Shown in pieces: positions 8,746 through 17,446 of a stretch of 64,000 nt of DNA. Within the stretch, counting starts at the first letter, position 1. Each line of letters opens with the position of its first letter. The DNA comes from Methylomonas montana (GTDB lineage: Bacteria > Pseudomonadota > Gammaproteobacteria > Methylococcales > Methylomonadaceae). Where the stretch lies: the NCBI RefSeq assembly GCF_030490285.1, contig NZ_CP129884.1, forward strand, positions 3,286,001 to 3,350,000, given 5' to 3'. Both the position numbers and the translations under genes were made by a program. The notes below the pieces were generated by a model. That model had not been told where the DNA came from. It was given only the letters and a program-made list of their open reading frames with translations, and ran no database searches.

Positions 8746-9420
8746 ATGGACTCCCTGAACTCTCTGATCTCCCACCTAAACTCGCTACACTTATCCGAAT
8801 TGCTGGCAACCGGCGGTACCAGCTTCGCGCTAATTGCTGCAGCGGAAATCGGCGATAAAAGCCAGCTGGTCTGCATGACCCTCGCCTCACGGCATCGGCC
8901 GACGCCGGTACTGTGGGGAGCAATCGCTGCCTTTGCCTTGTTAAATACCCTGGCGGTAGTGTTTGGCACGGCAATCGCCAACTGGCTGCCGGAGTATGTC
9001 GTAGCCGCCACAGTGGCATTGCTGTTTGCGGTATTTGGTTTACATGCCCTACTCAACCATGACGACGCTAGCGATGACGAAGAGATCGTGGAAAAAAGCG
9101 GTCACGGCATTTTTTTCACAACCTTCCTACTGATTACCGTTGCCGAATTCGGCGACAAAACTCAGCTGGCTGTCGTGGCTTTCAGCAGCACCGCACAGCC
9201 GCTGTCCGTTTGGCTAGGATCGACGCTGGCACTGGCGTTTACCTCGGCGTTGGGCGTTCTGGCCGGCCGCACCGTGCTGCAAAAAATTCCATTGTCGCTG
9301 CTGCATAAAGTCAGCGGACTATTTTTCCTGATTTTGTCGGGCGTGGCTGCTTACAAAGCTTACCAAAGCTTGCTTGCCGCCGGTTTATTGCCCCAGCTTC
9401 AAGTCTCCATCCTGCTTTGA
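8746..9420 (+). CDS. GDT1/UPF0016 (TMEM165-like) Mn2+/Ca2+ transporter
   Basis: A 224-residue inner-membrane protein made of two homologous halves of three helices. Each half carries the signature E-x-G-D-K-(S/T)-Q: EIGDKSQ near residue 36 and EFGDKTQ near 138. A short acidic loop (HDDASDDEEIVE) joins the halves. Bacterial members studied elsewhere export Mn2+, and eukaryotic relatives exchange Ca2+ or Mn2+ for protons. The ATG at 8746 has no strong Shine-Dalgarno and sits just behind a large hairpin, so translation may be modest or controlled by that fold. The next gene starts within ten bases of its stop. Confidence 0.9.
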   Translation: MDSLNSLISHLNSLHLSELLATGGTSFALIAAAEIGDKSQLVCMTLASRHRPTPVLWGAIAAFALLNTLAVVFGTAIANWLPEYVVAATVALLFAVFGLHALLNHDDASDDEEIVEKSGHGIFFTTFLLITVAEFGDKTQLAVVAFSSTAQPLSVWLGSTLALAFTSALGVLAGRTVLQKIPLSLLHKVSGLFFLILSGVAAYKAYQSLLAAGLLPQLQVSILL

Positions 9421-9428
9421 CGCAATCC

Positions 9429-12400
9429 ATGACATTCTTCAATTACCGTTGGCGCGACCTGCCGGCGATAATCGCTCTGGCCGGACTCTATGCGTTGGTG
9501 GCCAAGATCGTGCTGAGTTATTTCGCGGAAACCGGCAATGTTACGTTGATATGGTTTTCCAGCGGACTGGGATTAGCGGCACTGATCTTACAGGGCCTCC
9601 GCTATTGGCCCGGCATCTTCATAGGCGCCCTGGCCGCCGGCTTGCTGGTGGACGATTCTTTTGGGCTGTCCACTGCAATCGCCACTGGCAATACGCTGGA
9701 ATCGGTAACCGCCGCCTACTTACTAAAACGCAACCCGCATTTTTGCTTGGAGCTGACCCGTCCTCGCGATTTTATCTGGCTGAGTTTAACCGGCGCCGTT
9801 TGTTCATCAATCAGCGCAGCCATCGGACCTTGGGCTTTATATTGGGCGGGCTTCATACCCATGCCGGCCATGCCGCAAACGGTTTTGCACTGGTGGATGG
9901 CCGATGCCTTCGGCATTGTCACCGCCACGCCGATGTTACTGGTTTGGCACAACTGGCCAAGCCAATGGTTCGCCGAAAAACGGGGCATGGAAGCTTTACT
10001 GCTAATCTTACTCACCCTGTTTGTTGGTGAAGTGGTATTTCTCGAAACTTTCCAGTCGTTATTTGGAAAATTCGCGCGTGGTTATTGGATGTTTTTGTTC
10101 TCCATCTGGGCTGCCGTCCGCTTCAATCGCCACGGTGTGACCTTGATTGCCAGCTTAATCACCATCCAGGCTTTGCTTGGCGCCGCCCATCATCAGGGCT
10201 TCTTCGGCGACGACTACCAGAAAAGCGACTTGTTAAACCTTTGGTTTTATATCTTGGTGCTGTCCTGGACCGGAAACACGCTGGCGCTGGCGCTGCACAA
10301 CCAGAAACTCATTACCCAAGGCCTGGCAGATAGCGAACGGCGCTTAAAAGCCATTATCGACGCCTCCCCGGTACCGCAAGCCGTTTATGACGTTCAAGGC
10401 AACATTACCCTGGTAAATCCTGCTTTCATCAACACCTTGGGATATACGCTGGCCGATATTCAAACGCTCGACGAATGGTGGCCGAAAGCGTATCCGGATC
10501 CTGCCTACCGTCAGCGGGTCATGGCCACTTGGCAAACCTTAGTGGACACCTGCCAGCAAACACAAACCTTCGAAACCATACAGGCCGACATCTGTTGTAA
10601 AAACGGCGAGATACGCACCGTGCGGGCCGGCTCGGTATCCTTGGGTGCATCCTATGTCGGTACTAATCTGGTCATTCTGTTCGATATTACCGAACAACTT
10701 AAATCCGACAAAGCGCTCGCCGAATCCAACCTGTTGCTACAAACCATTCTCGATACCCTACCGATTCGGGTGTTCTGGAAAGACAAACTTTCACGCTATC
10801 TGGGTTGTAACAGTTTGTTCGCCAGAGATGCCGGCAAAAATAACGCTGCCGAATTAGTCGGCCGCCGCGATGCCGAACTGGTCTGGCAAGCGCAAGCCAA
10901 CCTCTATCAAGCCGACGATCTGAGCGTGATGGCCTCAGGCCAAGCTAAACTTAATTTCGAAGAGCCGCAAACCACACCTGCTGGCAGCACTATCTGGCTG
11001 CGCACCTCTAAACTGCCCTTGTATAACAGCGACCAGCAAATCATCGGCGTATTGGGCGTATACGACGACATCACCCAAAGCAAACTCGATCAGCAAAAGC
11101 TAGCGGAATCGATCTCACTACTACAGGCTACCTTAGAGGCGACCGCCGAAGGTATCCTGGTCGTCAACTTGCAAGGCCATATCAGAAGCTTCAATCGGCG
11201 TTTTCTGGATTTATGGCACATATCACACAGCCTAGTCCACGAAGGCGACGAAAGCGGTCAATTGCAATCCTTTGTCGTCGGCCAGATCAAACATCCCGAA
11301 CAGTATTTGGACAGAATCTACGAACTTTATGCCCAACCGGCTCAAGAAAGCTACGACTTGATTGAATTCAACGACGGCAGGCTGATGGAGCGCTATTCGC
11401 GTCCACAACGCATCGGTGACGAGATTATTGGCCGGGTATGGAGTTTTAGTGATGTTACCGAACGCAGCCGGAATGAAGAAAAATTACGGTTGGCGGCACT
11501 CGTTTACCAAAACAGCAGCGAAGCAATGGTCGTCACCGACGCCGATAACACTATCCTCAGCATTAATCCGGCCTTTACCGCGATGACCGGCTATGAGGCT
11601 GAAGATGTGATTGGCAAAGATCCGCGCATTCTCAGTTCCGGCGAACATAGCACCGAATTTTACCGTGAGATGTGGCAGGCGATTAATGCCACCGGCACTT
11701 GGCGCGGCGAAATCAAAAATCGCCGCCGAGATGGCCGACTTTACGACGAAGAACTGACCATCAACACCATTTATAACGCCGATGGCACCGTGCAACGCCG
11801 GGTAGCGCTGTTTTCCGACATCACCCAGCGCAAACAATCCGAGGATCAAATCTGGCAACAAGCCAATTTCGACCCGTTGACCGGCTTACCCAACCGGCGC
11901 ATGTTCCGCGATCGCCTGGAGCAGGAAATCAAAAAAGCGCACCGGATGGGGCAATTATTCGGCTTGCTGTTTATCGACCTGGACCGTTTCAAGGAAATCA
12001 ACGATACGCTGGGCCATGAAATGGGCGATCTACTGCTCAAGGAAGCCGCCTGGCGTCTGAAAACCTGCGTACGCGAATCCGATACCGTGGCGCGACTGGG
12101 TGGCGACGAATTCACGGTTATTCTCAGCGAGCTGGATTGCGTCGAACATTCCGAACTGATTGCCAAAAACCTACTGCAAAAACTTAGCGCCCCTTTTAGT
12201 TTGGACGACGAGTTGGTTTATGTATCCGCCAGTATCGGCATTACCTTTTATCCCGACGACGGCAGCGAGTTGGGCCAATTGTTGAAGAATGCCGACCAAG
12301 CCATGTACGCCGCCAAAAATCAAGGCCGCAACAGCTACAGCTTCTTTACCAAAGCCTTGCAGGACGCATTGCAGGCGCGGGCCGCCCTGTTGAGCGATTT

Positions 12401-13157
12401 ACGCATCGCGCTGGCGGATAATCAATTTACGCTCTGCTATCAGCCTATCGTCGATCTGCTAAACGGTGAAGTACATAAAGCCGAGGCCTTGCTACGCTGG
12501 CAACATCCCAGCCGCGGTTTGATCAGCCCCGCTGATTTTATACCGCTGGCGGAAGAAACCGGCCTGATCAATGAGATTGGTGATTGGGTATTTCAAACCG
12601 CGGCTAATCAGGTCGGCGCCTGGCGATCCGACATCCACGCCGAATTTCAAATCAGCGTCAATAAATCGCCGATCCAATTTCAAAACGCCAGCCACTCGCC
12701 CAACCATTGGTTTGAGTATCTAAAACAACTGGGTTTATCCGGACAAAGTATTGTGGTGGAAATTACCGAAGGCTTGCTGCTGGATGCCAATCTTGCGGTA
12801 CACAATCATCTGATGGCTTTCCGCGACGCCGGCATGCAAGTGGCAATCGACGATTTCGGCACCGGCTACTCGGCATTGTCTTATCTAAAAAAATTCGACA
12901 TCGACTACCTGAAGATCGATCAGTCCTTTGTGCAAAATTTATCAGCCGACTCCAGCGATTTTGCGCTCTGCGAAGCCATGATCGTCATGGCACATAAACT
13001 GGGATTAAAAGTCATTGCGGAAGGTGTGGAAACCCAGCAACAGTGCGACTTATTAACGTCAATTAACTGCGATTACGGACAAGGCTATCTGTTTGCCAAA
13101 CCGCTGCCAGCCGAGCTATTCGAACAGCGATTCGGCAGGACGGGAAGCAGGGAATAG
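9429..13157 (+). CDS. membrane sensor with MASE1, four PAS, GGDEF and EAL domains
   Basis: A 1242-residue c-di-GMP enzyme. Order: MASE1 membrane sensor (about 8-300), four PAS domains starting near 304, 435, 564 and 687, a GGDEF domain (about 810-970) and an EAL domain (about 985-1235). The cyclase motif is intact (RLGGDEF) with an inhibitory I-site RESD five residues before it. The phosphodiesterase motif EALLRW, the DDFGTGYSAL loop and EGVE are all present. Both activities are possible, with direction set by the PAS inputs. An upstream TTG at 9417 overlaps the previous stop, but ATG at 9429 is preferred. Neither has a clear ribosome site. The sensed signal is unknown. Confidence 0.93.
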   Translation: MTFFNYRWRDLPAIIALAGLYALVAKIVLSYFAETGNVTLIWFSSGLGLAALILQGLRYWPGIFIGALAAGLLVDDSFGLSTAIATGNTLESVTAAYLLKRNPHFCLELTRPRDFIWLSLTGAVCSSISAAIGPWALYWAGFIPMPAMPQTVLHWWMADAFGIVTATPMLLVWHNWPSQWFAEKRGMEALLLILLTLFVGEVVFLETFQSLFGKFARGYWMFLFSIWAAVRFNRHGVTLIASLITIQALLGAAHHQGFFGDDYQKSDLLNLWFYILVLSWTGNTLALALHNQKLITQGLADSERRLKAIIDASPVPQAVYDVQGNITLVNPAFINTLGYTLADIQTLDEWWPKAYPDPAYRQRVMATWQTLVDTCQQTQTFETIQADICCKNGEIRTVRAGSVSLGASYVGTNLVILFDITEQLKSDKALAESNLLLQTILDTLPIRVFWKDKLSRYLGCNSLFARDAGKNNAAELVGRRDAELVWQAQANLYQADDLSVMASGQAKLNFEEPQTTPAGSTIWLRTSKLPLYNSDQQIIGVLGVYDDITQSKLDQQKLAESISLLQATLEATAEGILVVNLQGHIRSFNRRFLDLWHISHSLVHEGDESGQLQSFVVGQIKHPEQYLDRIYELYAQPAQESYDLIEFNDGRLMERYSRPQRIGDEIIGRVWSFSDVTERSRNEEKLRLAALVYQNSSEAMVVTDADNTILSINPAFTAMTGYEAEDVIGKDPRILSSGEHSTEFYREMWQAINATGTWRGEIKNRRRDGRLYDEELTINTIYNADGTVQRRVALFSDITQRKQSEDQIWQQANFDPLTGLPNRRMFRDRLEQEIKKAHRMGQLFGLLFIDLDRFKEINDTLGHEMGDLLLKEAAWRLKTCVRESDTVARLGGDEFTVILSELDCVEHSELIAKNLLQKLSAPFSLDDELVYVSASIGITFYPDDGSELGQLLKNADQAMYAAKNQGRNSYSFFTKALQDALQARAALLSDLRIALADNQFTLCYQPIVDLLNGEVHKAEALLRWQHPSRGLISPADFIPLAEETGLINEIGDWVFQTAANQVGAWRSDIHAEFQISVNKSPIQFQNASHSPNHWFEYLKQLGLSGQSIVVEITEGLLLDANLAVHNHLMAFRDAGMQVAIDDFGTGYSALSYLKKFDIDYLKIDQSFVQNLSADSSDFALCEAMIVMAHKLGLKVIAEGVETQQQCDLLTSINCDYGQGYLFAKPLPAELFEQRFGRTGSRE

Positions 13158-13196
13158 CAAGAAACTTTCGACCCACTACGCCCTCTCTCATCGTGA

Positions 13197-14345
13197 CTAA
13201 GCCTTATTGATCACCACGGCGTCCGCTTTCAAACTCAAGGTATAGTCGCCTTGCAGCAAACCTTGTAACTCCCGTCCGACCATGTTGTAGCGCCAGCCCT
13301 GCAACAGCAGACAATCTTCATCGCCAAACAATAATTGTTCCAGATCCTTACGGGTCGCCAGGATGATAGGATTTAAGGAATTTTCCTCGGCGCGGATCCT
13401 GACCACCGCGCTCAATACATCCATTATCGCTTCGTGCTGTTGGGTCTTCTTGGCGGCTTGATCTTTTTCGGCCAAGGGTTTGGGCGGCCGTTGGCGGGCG
13501 CTGTCGATCAATTCGCAGATCACTTTGCCGTAACGGTTGACGGTACGGTCGTTAATATTGCGGATCTTGGCGAGTTCGGCCAGTGTCACCGGCTGCAATT
13601 TGCCGAGTTCCAGCAGCAAATCGTCTTGCAGCAGCCAGCTGCGCGGTTTATTTTCCTGCTGCGCGGTGCGCTCGCGCCATTCGGTCAGACTTTGCATGAT
13701 AGACAATTGCTTGCCGGTCAGCTTGTTTTTACCCCGGATCTTCAACCAGGCGTTTTCCGGCGACAATTGGTACAGCTCCGGATTGTGCAATAAGGCAAAA
13801 TCGCTTTCCAACCAGTTCAAGCGACCCAATTTATCCAACTGCTCGCACATTAGCTTGTAGATTTTGCACAGATAAATCACGTCATCGGCAGCATATTGGA
13901 TTTGATCCTGGCTCAACGGCCGCTCCGACCAATCGGTGCGGGTATGCGCCTTGCTGAGATTGACGTTCAGAAAGCTGGATACCAGCATTGCATAACCCGG
14001 ATTTTCCTGAAAACCCAGCAGCGGCGCGGCAATCTGGGTATCGAAAATCGGGGCGGGAATTCTGCCGGTAATCTGGTAAAAAATTTCCAGATCTTGGCGA
14101 CAAGAATGCAACACTTTGACAATATTGGGATTGTAAATCGCCTCGAACAATGCGGATAAATCGGCAATCGCCAGGGGATCGACGCAAGCCACCCAGCCCG
14201 GCGCGGCAATTTGCAGCAAACAGAATTTGGGATAATAGGTTTTTTCGCGGAGGAATTCCGTATCCAGCGCGATCCAAGGCTCCTGACTGATTTGTTGGCA
14301 AAGGCTGGCAAGTTGATCGGGGCGGTCGATGTATTGAATGGTCAT
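13197..14345 (-). CDS. rnd: ribonuclease D
   Basis: A 3'-5' exoribonuclease that trims tRNA precursors. The DEDD exonuclease domain fills the first half: ALDTEFLREKTYYP (Exo I) near residue 30, HSCRQDLE (Exo II) near 82 and the Exo III region with QIQYAADDVIYL near 150, the tyrosine marking the DEDDy class. An HRDC domain follows from about 205. Total length is 382 residues from ATG at 14345. A GTG two codons upstream is equally possible. It is convergent with the preceding GGDEF-EAL gene and divergent from the TonB receptor, with a 200-base shared upstream region that carries a palindrome. Confidence 0.95.
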   Translation of the reverse strand: MTIQYIDRPDQLASLCQQISQEPWIALDTEFLREKTYYPKFCLLQIAAPGWVACVDPLAIADLSALFEAIYNPNIVKVLHSCRQDLEIFYQITGRIPAPIFDTQIAAPLLGFQENPGYAMLVSSFLNVNLSKAHTRTDWSERPLSQDQIQYAADDVIYLCKIYKLMCEQLDKLGRLNWLESDFALLHNPELYQLSPENAWLKIRGKNKLTGKQLSIMQSLTEWRERTAQQENKPRSWLLQDDLLLELGKLQPVTLAELAKIRNINDRTVNRYGKVICELIDSARQRPPKPLAEKDQAAKKTQQHEAIMDVLSAVVRIRAEENSLNPIILATRKDLEQLLFGDEDCLLLQGWRYNMVGRELQGLLQGDYTLSLKADAVVINKA

Positions 14346-14455
14346 AGTCACTATGGCAAATAAACGGGACGGCCGCTAAACGGCCTGGCCGGCTATTTTA
14401 CTCCGCCGACAACAGAATAACTTAAATATTGGCATCAGCGACCATGACGCTAGAC

Positions 14456-14468
14456 GGGAAAATTTCCC
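14456..14468. promoter_or_regulatory. 13-bp palindrome upstream of the TonB-dependent receptor
   Basis: GGGAAAATTTCCC is a perfect palindrome around a central A, lying about 80 bases before the receptor ATG and 110 bases before rnd. It has the size and symmetry of an operator half-site pair but does not match the Fur box. No regulator can be named. Confidence 0.35.
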
Positions 14469-14547
14469 TTTTAACTTCAAGCTATGGAGCGTAATCAACT
14501 GCTTGGTTACCATGCAGGGTTTGTTTTGTATTGACTCAGGTAAAGTT

Positions 14548-16878
14548 ATGAAAAAAGTTGCGCTAGGTGTGCTGCCATGGTTCGGCATGCTACCGCTGGC
14601 CGAGGCCATTGCTGCGGAAGTCTCGAATAAACTGGATGAGGTTGAAGTCGTGGCGGTGACGCCCTTGCAATTTAGCGGCGTCGACATCAATAAAATCCCG
14701 GCCAATGTGCAAACCGTGTCGGCTGAGAAATTACAGGACGCCCAGGCGTTATCGCTGGCTGATTACATGAACCGTTACCTAGGCAGCGTCAATATCAACG
14801 ACGCGCAAAACAATCCGCTACAACCGGATGTGCAATACCGCGGTTTTAGCGCATCGCCGCTGATGGGCGTACCTCAAGGCCTAGCGACCTATGTCAACGG
14901 CATCCGTTTCAACGAGCCGTTCGGCGATATGATCAACTGGGATTTAATCCCCAACGGCGCGATCGACAACATGAGTTTGCAGCCCGCCTCGAACCCGGCG
15001 TTTGGTTTGAACGCCTTGGGCGGCTCGATTAACATCAACACCAAGACCGGTTTCTCGGCGCCCGGCCATAGCTTCGAAGCGCAAGGCGGCTCATGGGACC
15101 GGCATTCCGAAGAAGTCACCAGCGGCTGGAACAACGGCACCTGGGGCTATTTTATGGATTTCAAATATTTCAACGAAAAAGGCTGGCGCGCCCATTCGCC
15201 CAGCGAAGCCAAGCAAGGCTTCGGCACTTTGAGCTGGCGCGGGGTGAAATCCAGCCTGGACTTGAGTATCGCCGGCACCGATAACACCTTGCGCGGCAAT
15301 GGCGCCCTGCCCCAGGAAATGCTGGCATTCGGCCGCGACCAAGTGTTTACCCATCCCGATATCACCCGCAACCGGATGATGCTGGTATCGCTGGATGGCG
15401 ATACCTGGTTGAACGATCATAATCAACTGTCAGGCACGATGTACTACCGCCGCAACAAGATCGGCACCTATAACGGCGACGGCAGTGAATTTGGCGCCTG
15501 CCTGGACGAAGGCGGCGGTGAAAATACTTTCTTGTGCCAGGAAACCGACGGCGAACTGGCCGATGAAGGACTCTTCGATTTGGCGGGTAACAATATCGCC
15601 AACGATCCTTCCGCAGTGGGCGGCACCATCAACACCTCCAGTACGCTGCAGCAATCGTTCGGTTTTGCCTTGCAAAACGCTTTCGACCACAAGATATTCG
15701 GCCGAGACAACCATTTAATAGGCGGCGCCAGTTTCGACCATGGCAACGCCCGTTATCAGGCCGACACCCAATTAGGCTCGCTAACTGCCGATCGCGGCGT
15801 CGCCGATGCCGGCGTGTTGCTGCAAGACGCCCATGTGCGCTTGACCACAGAAACCGACCACTACGGCCTGTTTCTGACCGACACCTTTTCTGTGACCGAC
15901 AAACTGGATCTGACGGTATCCGGCCGATACAACCAGTCGCACATCAAACTGCGCGACCATGTCGGCAACGATCTGAACGGCTCTCACTCTTACGACCGTT
16001 TCAACCCGGCGGCGGGTTTGACCTATGCCTTCATGCCGGAATTGACGTTTTACGGTAACTACAGCGAATCGTCACGGGTGCCGACGCCGATGGAGCTGAG
16101 CTGCGCCAATCCTGACGATCCGTGCCGGCTGCCCAACGCCTTCGTGTCCGATCCGCCGTTGAAACAAGTGGTGGCTAATACTTTCGAAACCGGCGTGCGC
16201 GGCCGCTTGAAAAACCTGCTGCCTGGCTACATGGACTGGAATCTGGCTTTATTCCGTACCATCAACAATAACGACATCATCTTCAAGAGTACCGGCGGCG
16301 TCGGCAGCAATGTCGGTTATTTCGACAATGTCGGCTCGACGTTGCGGCAAGGCGTGGAAGCAGGGTTGTCGGGTAATTTTTACGAGCGCTGGCGCTGGTC
16401 GACGCATTACACTTATATCGACGCCAGCTTCGAAACCCCGTTTCTGGGCAGCAGCCCCAACAATCCCATGGCGGATGGCGATGGCAATATTCAGGTCCAT
16501 GCCGGCGATAAAATTCCCGGCATCCCCGCCCATCAATTCAAGTTCAGCACCGATTTCGACATTGTCTCCGCCTGGACTTTAGGTATGGATATGAACTACA
16601 ACAGTTCACAATATCTGCGCGGCGACGAAGCCAATCTGACCGCTAAGCTGCCGGGTTTCGTGGTGTTCAATTTACGCAGCGAATACCGTTTCAATAAAAA
16701 CGTCGCGCTATTCGGACGAGTGACGAACTTGTTCGACCGCCAATACGCCAACTTCGGCACTTGGGGCAATACCGGCGATGTATTGGATGGCATGGGCTTA
16801 CCGGGCGACCAACAAAGTCGTTTTGTCGGCGTCGGCGCGCCGCGCGCGGCCTGGATAGGTATTCGGCTAACGATGTAA
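14548..16878 (+). CDS. TonB-dependent outer-membrane receptor
   Basis: A 776-residue outer-membrane transporter powered by TonB. From ATG at 14548 (AGGTAAAG just upstream) the protein has a signal peptide ending near LAEAIAAEV. A plug domain follows with NVQTVSAEKLQD, DVQYRGFSASP, GVPQGLATYVNGIRFNEPFGD and GLNALGGSININTKTG. A long beta-barrel follows, ending in IGIRLTM, and aromatic-rich strands such as NLFDRQYANFG near the end are typical. Barrel loops hold several cysteines (CLDEGG..FLCQE). No siderophore, cobalamin or copper gene lies nearby and no Fur box is clear, so the substrate is unknown. Confidence 0.93.
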   Translation: MKKVALGVLPWFGMLPLAEAIAAEVSNKLDEVEVVAVTPLQFSGVDINKIPANVQTVSAEKLQDAQALSLADYMNRYLGSVNINDAQNNPLQPDVQYRGFSASPLMGVPQGLATYVNGIRFNEPFGDMINWDLIPNGAIDNMSLQPASNPAFGLNALGGSININTKTGFSAPGHSFEAQGGSWDRHSEEVTSGWNNGTWGYFMDFKYFNEKGWRAHSPSEAKQGFGTLSWRGVKSSLDLSIAGTDNTLRGNGALPQEMLAFGRDQVFTHPDITRNRMMLVSLDGDTWLNDHNQLSGTMYYRRNKIGTYNGDGSEFGACLDEGGGENTFLCQETDGELADEGLFDLAGNNIANDPSAVGGTINTSSTLQQSFGFALQNAFDHKIFGRDNHLIGGASFDHGNARYQADTQLGSLTADRGVADAGVLLQDAHVRLTTETDHYGLFLTDTFSVTDKLDLTVSGRYNQSHIKLRDHVGNDLNGSHSYDRFNPAAGLTYAFMPELTFYGNYSESSRVPTPMELSCANPDDPCRLPNAFVSDPPLKQVVANTFETGVRGRLKNLLPGYMDWNLALFRTINNNDIIFKSTGGVGSNVGYFDNVGSTLRQGVEAGLSGNFYERWRWSTHYTYIDASFETPFLGSSPNNPMADGDGNIQVHAGDKIPGIPAHQFKFSTDFDIVSAWTLGMDMNYNSSQYLRGDEANLTAKLPGFVVFNLRSEYRFNKNVALFGRVTNLFDRQYANFGTWGNTGDVLDGMGLPGDQQSRFVGVGAPRAAWIGIRLTM

Positions 16879-16892
16879 GCCGGGTGAAACGC

Positions 16893-16923
16893 AGGAAACG
16901 GCTATCGGATTAGCCGTTTTCCT
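16893..16923. terminator. hairpin between convergent TonB receptor and DeaD-tail genes
   Basis: AGGAAACGGCTA and TAGCCGTTTTCCT pair around TCGGAT between the two stop codons, with one bulged T. It includes the stop of the minus-strand gene. T-runs are short on both strands, so it is probably a weak bidirectional terminator. Confidence 0.55.
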
Positions 16924-17440
16924 CGTTGCTTTGATGGCGCATTTGCCGGAATTTGTTCGGCTTTACGCGCTTGATATTCAATCGATGCGGCCCGACCGCC
17001 GCTTCAGTCAAGACTTGAAAAATATCCGCCGGCATGCCGTCCGGCAACTCCACCAAGGTGTAGGTATCGCGAATATCGATCCTGCCGATCCGGTTCTTGT
17101 CGACGCCGGATTCCTCGACCAATACCGCCTGAATATCGCCTAGACTAACCTGATGCTGACTACCGACCGCCAAGCGATAACGCACCATTTTATAGTGCGA
17201 ATGCGGATTGCGACTGGGCGGAATCGCTGCCGGCTTGGGCTGTAGCTTGATGGATGGATAGAGATTGGGTTGGCTTAAATAAACCAGCGCAGCCGCGCAA
17301 CTGAGCAAATCGATATTCAATTCGGCAGCGGTATGCTGAATCAAGTCGCGCTGCATAGTGAGATCTTCTTCTCTGACTATCCGCTGCAAGCGTCTTTTAA
17401 ATTTGTCTTCTTTACGATTCTCGACCGAGACAGTATTCAT
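16910..17440 (-). CDS. stand-alone RNA-binding tail of a DeaD/DbpA-type helicase
   Basis: A 176-residue protein that resembles only the C-terminal part of DEAD-box helicase DeaD/CsdA. Residues 10-60 (KFKRRLQRIV..LIQHTAAELNIDLLSCAAALVYLSQ) match the helical dimer region after the helicase core. A basic, proline-containing linker follows. Residues 85-165 (MVRYRLAVG, GRIDIRDTYTLVELP, LNIKRVKP) match the DbpA-type RNA-binding fold. No DEAD box, Walker motif or other helicase core is present in any frame nearby. AAGGGA sits just before its ATG and it starts six bases after the surA stop, so it is translated with lptD-surA. It is likely an RNA-binding protein, and its target and role are unknown. 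Confidence 0.8.
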   Translation of the reverse strand: MNTVSVENRKEDKFKRRLQRIVREEDLTMQRDLIQHTAAELNIDLLSCAAALVYLSQPNLYPSIKLQPKPAAIPPSRNPHSHYKMVRYRLAVGSQHQVSLGDIQAVLVEESGVDKNRIGRIDIRDTYTLVELPDGMPADIFQVLTEAAVGPHRLNIKRVKPNKFRQMRHQSNEENG

Positions 17441-17446
17441 ATTCCC

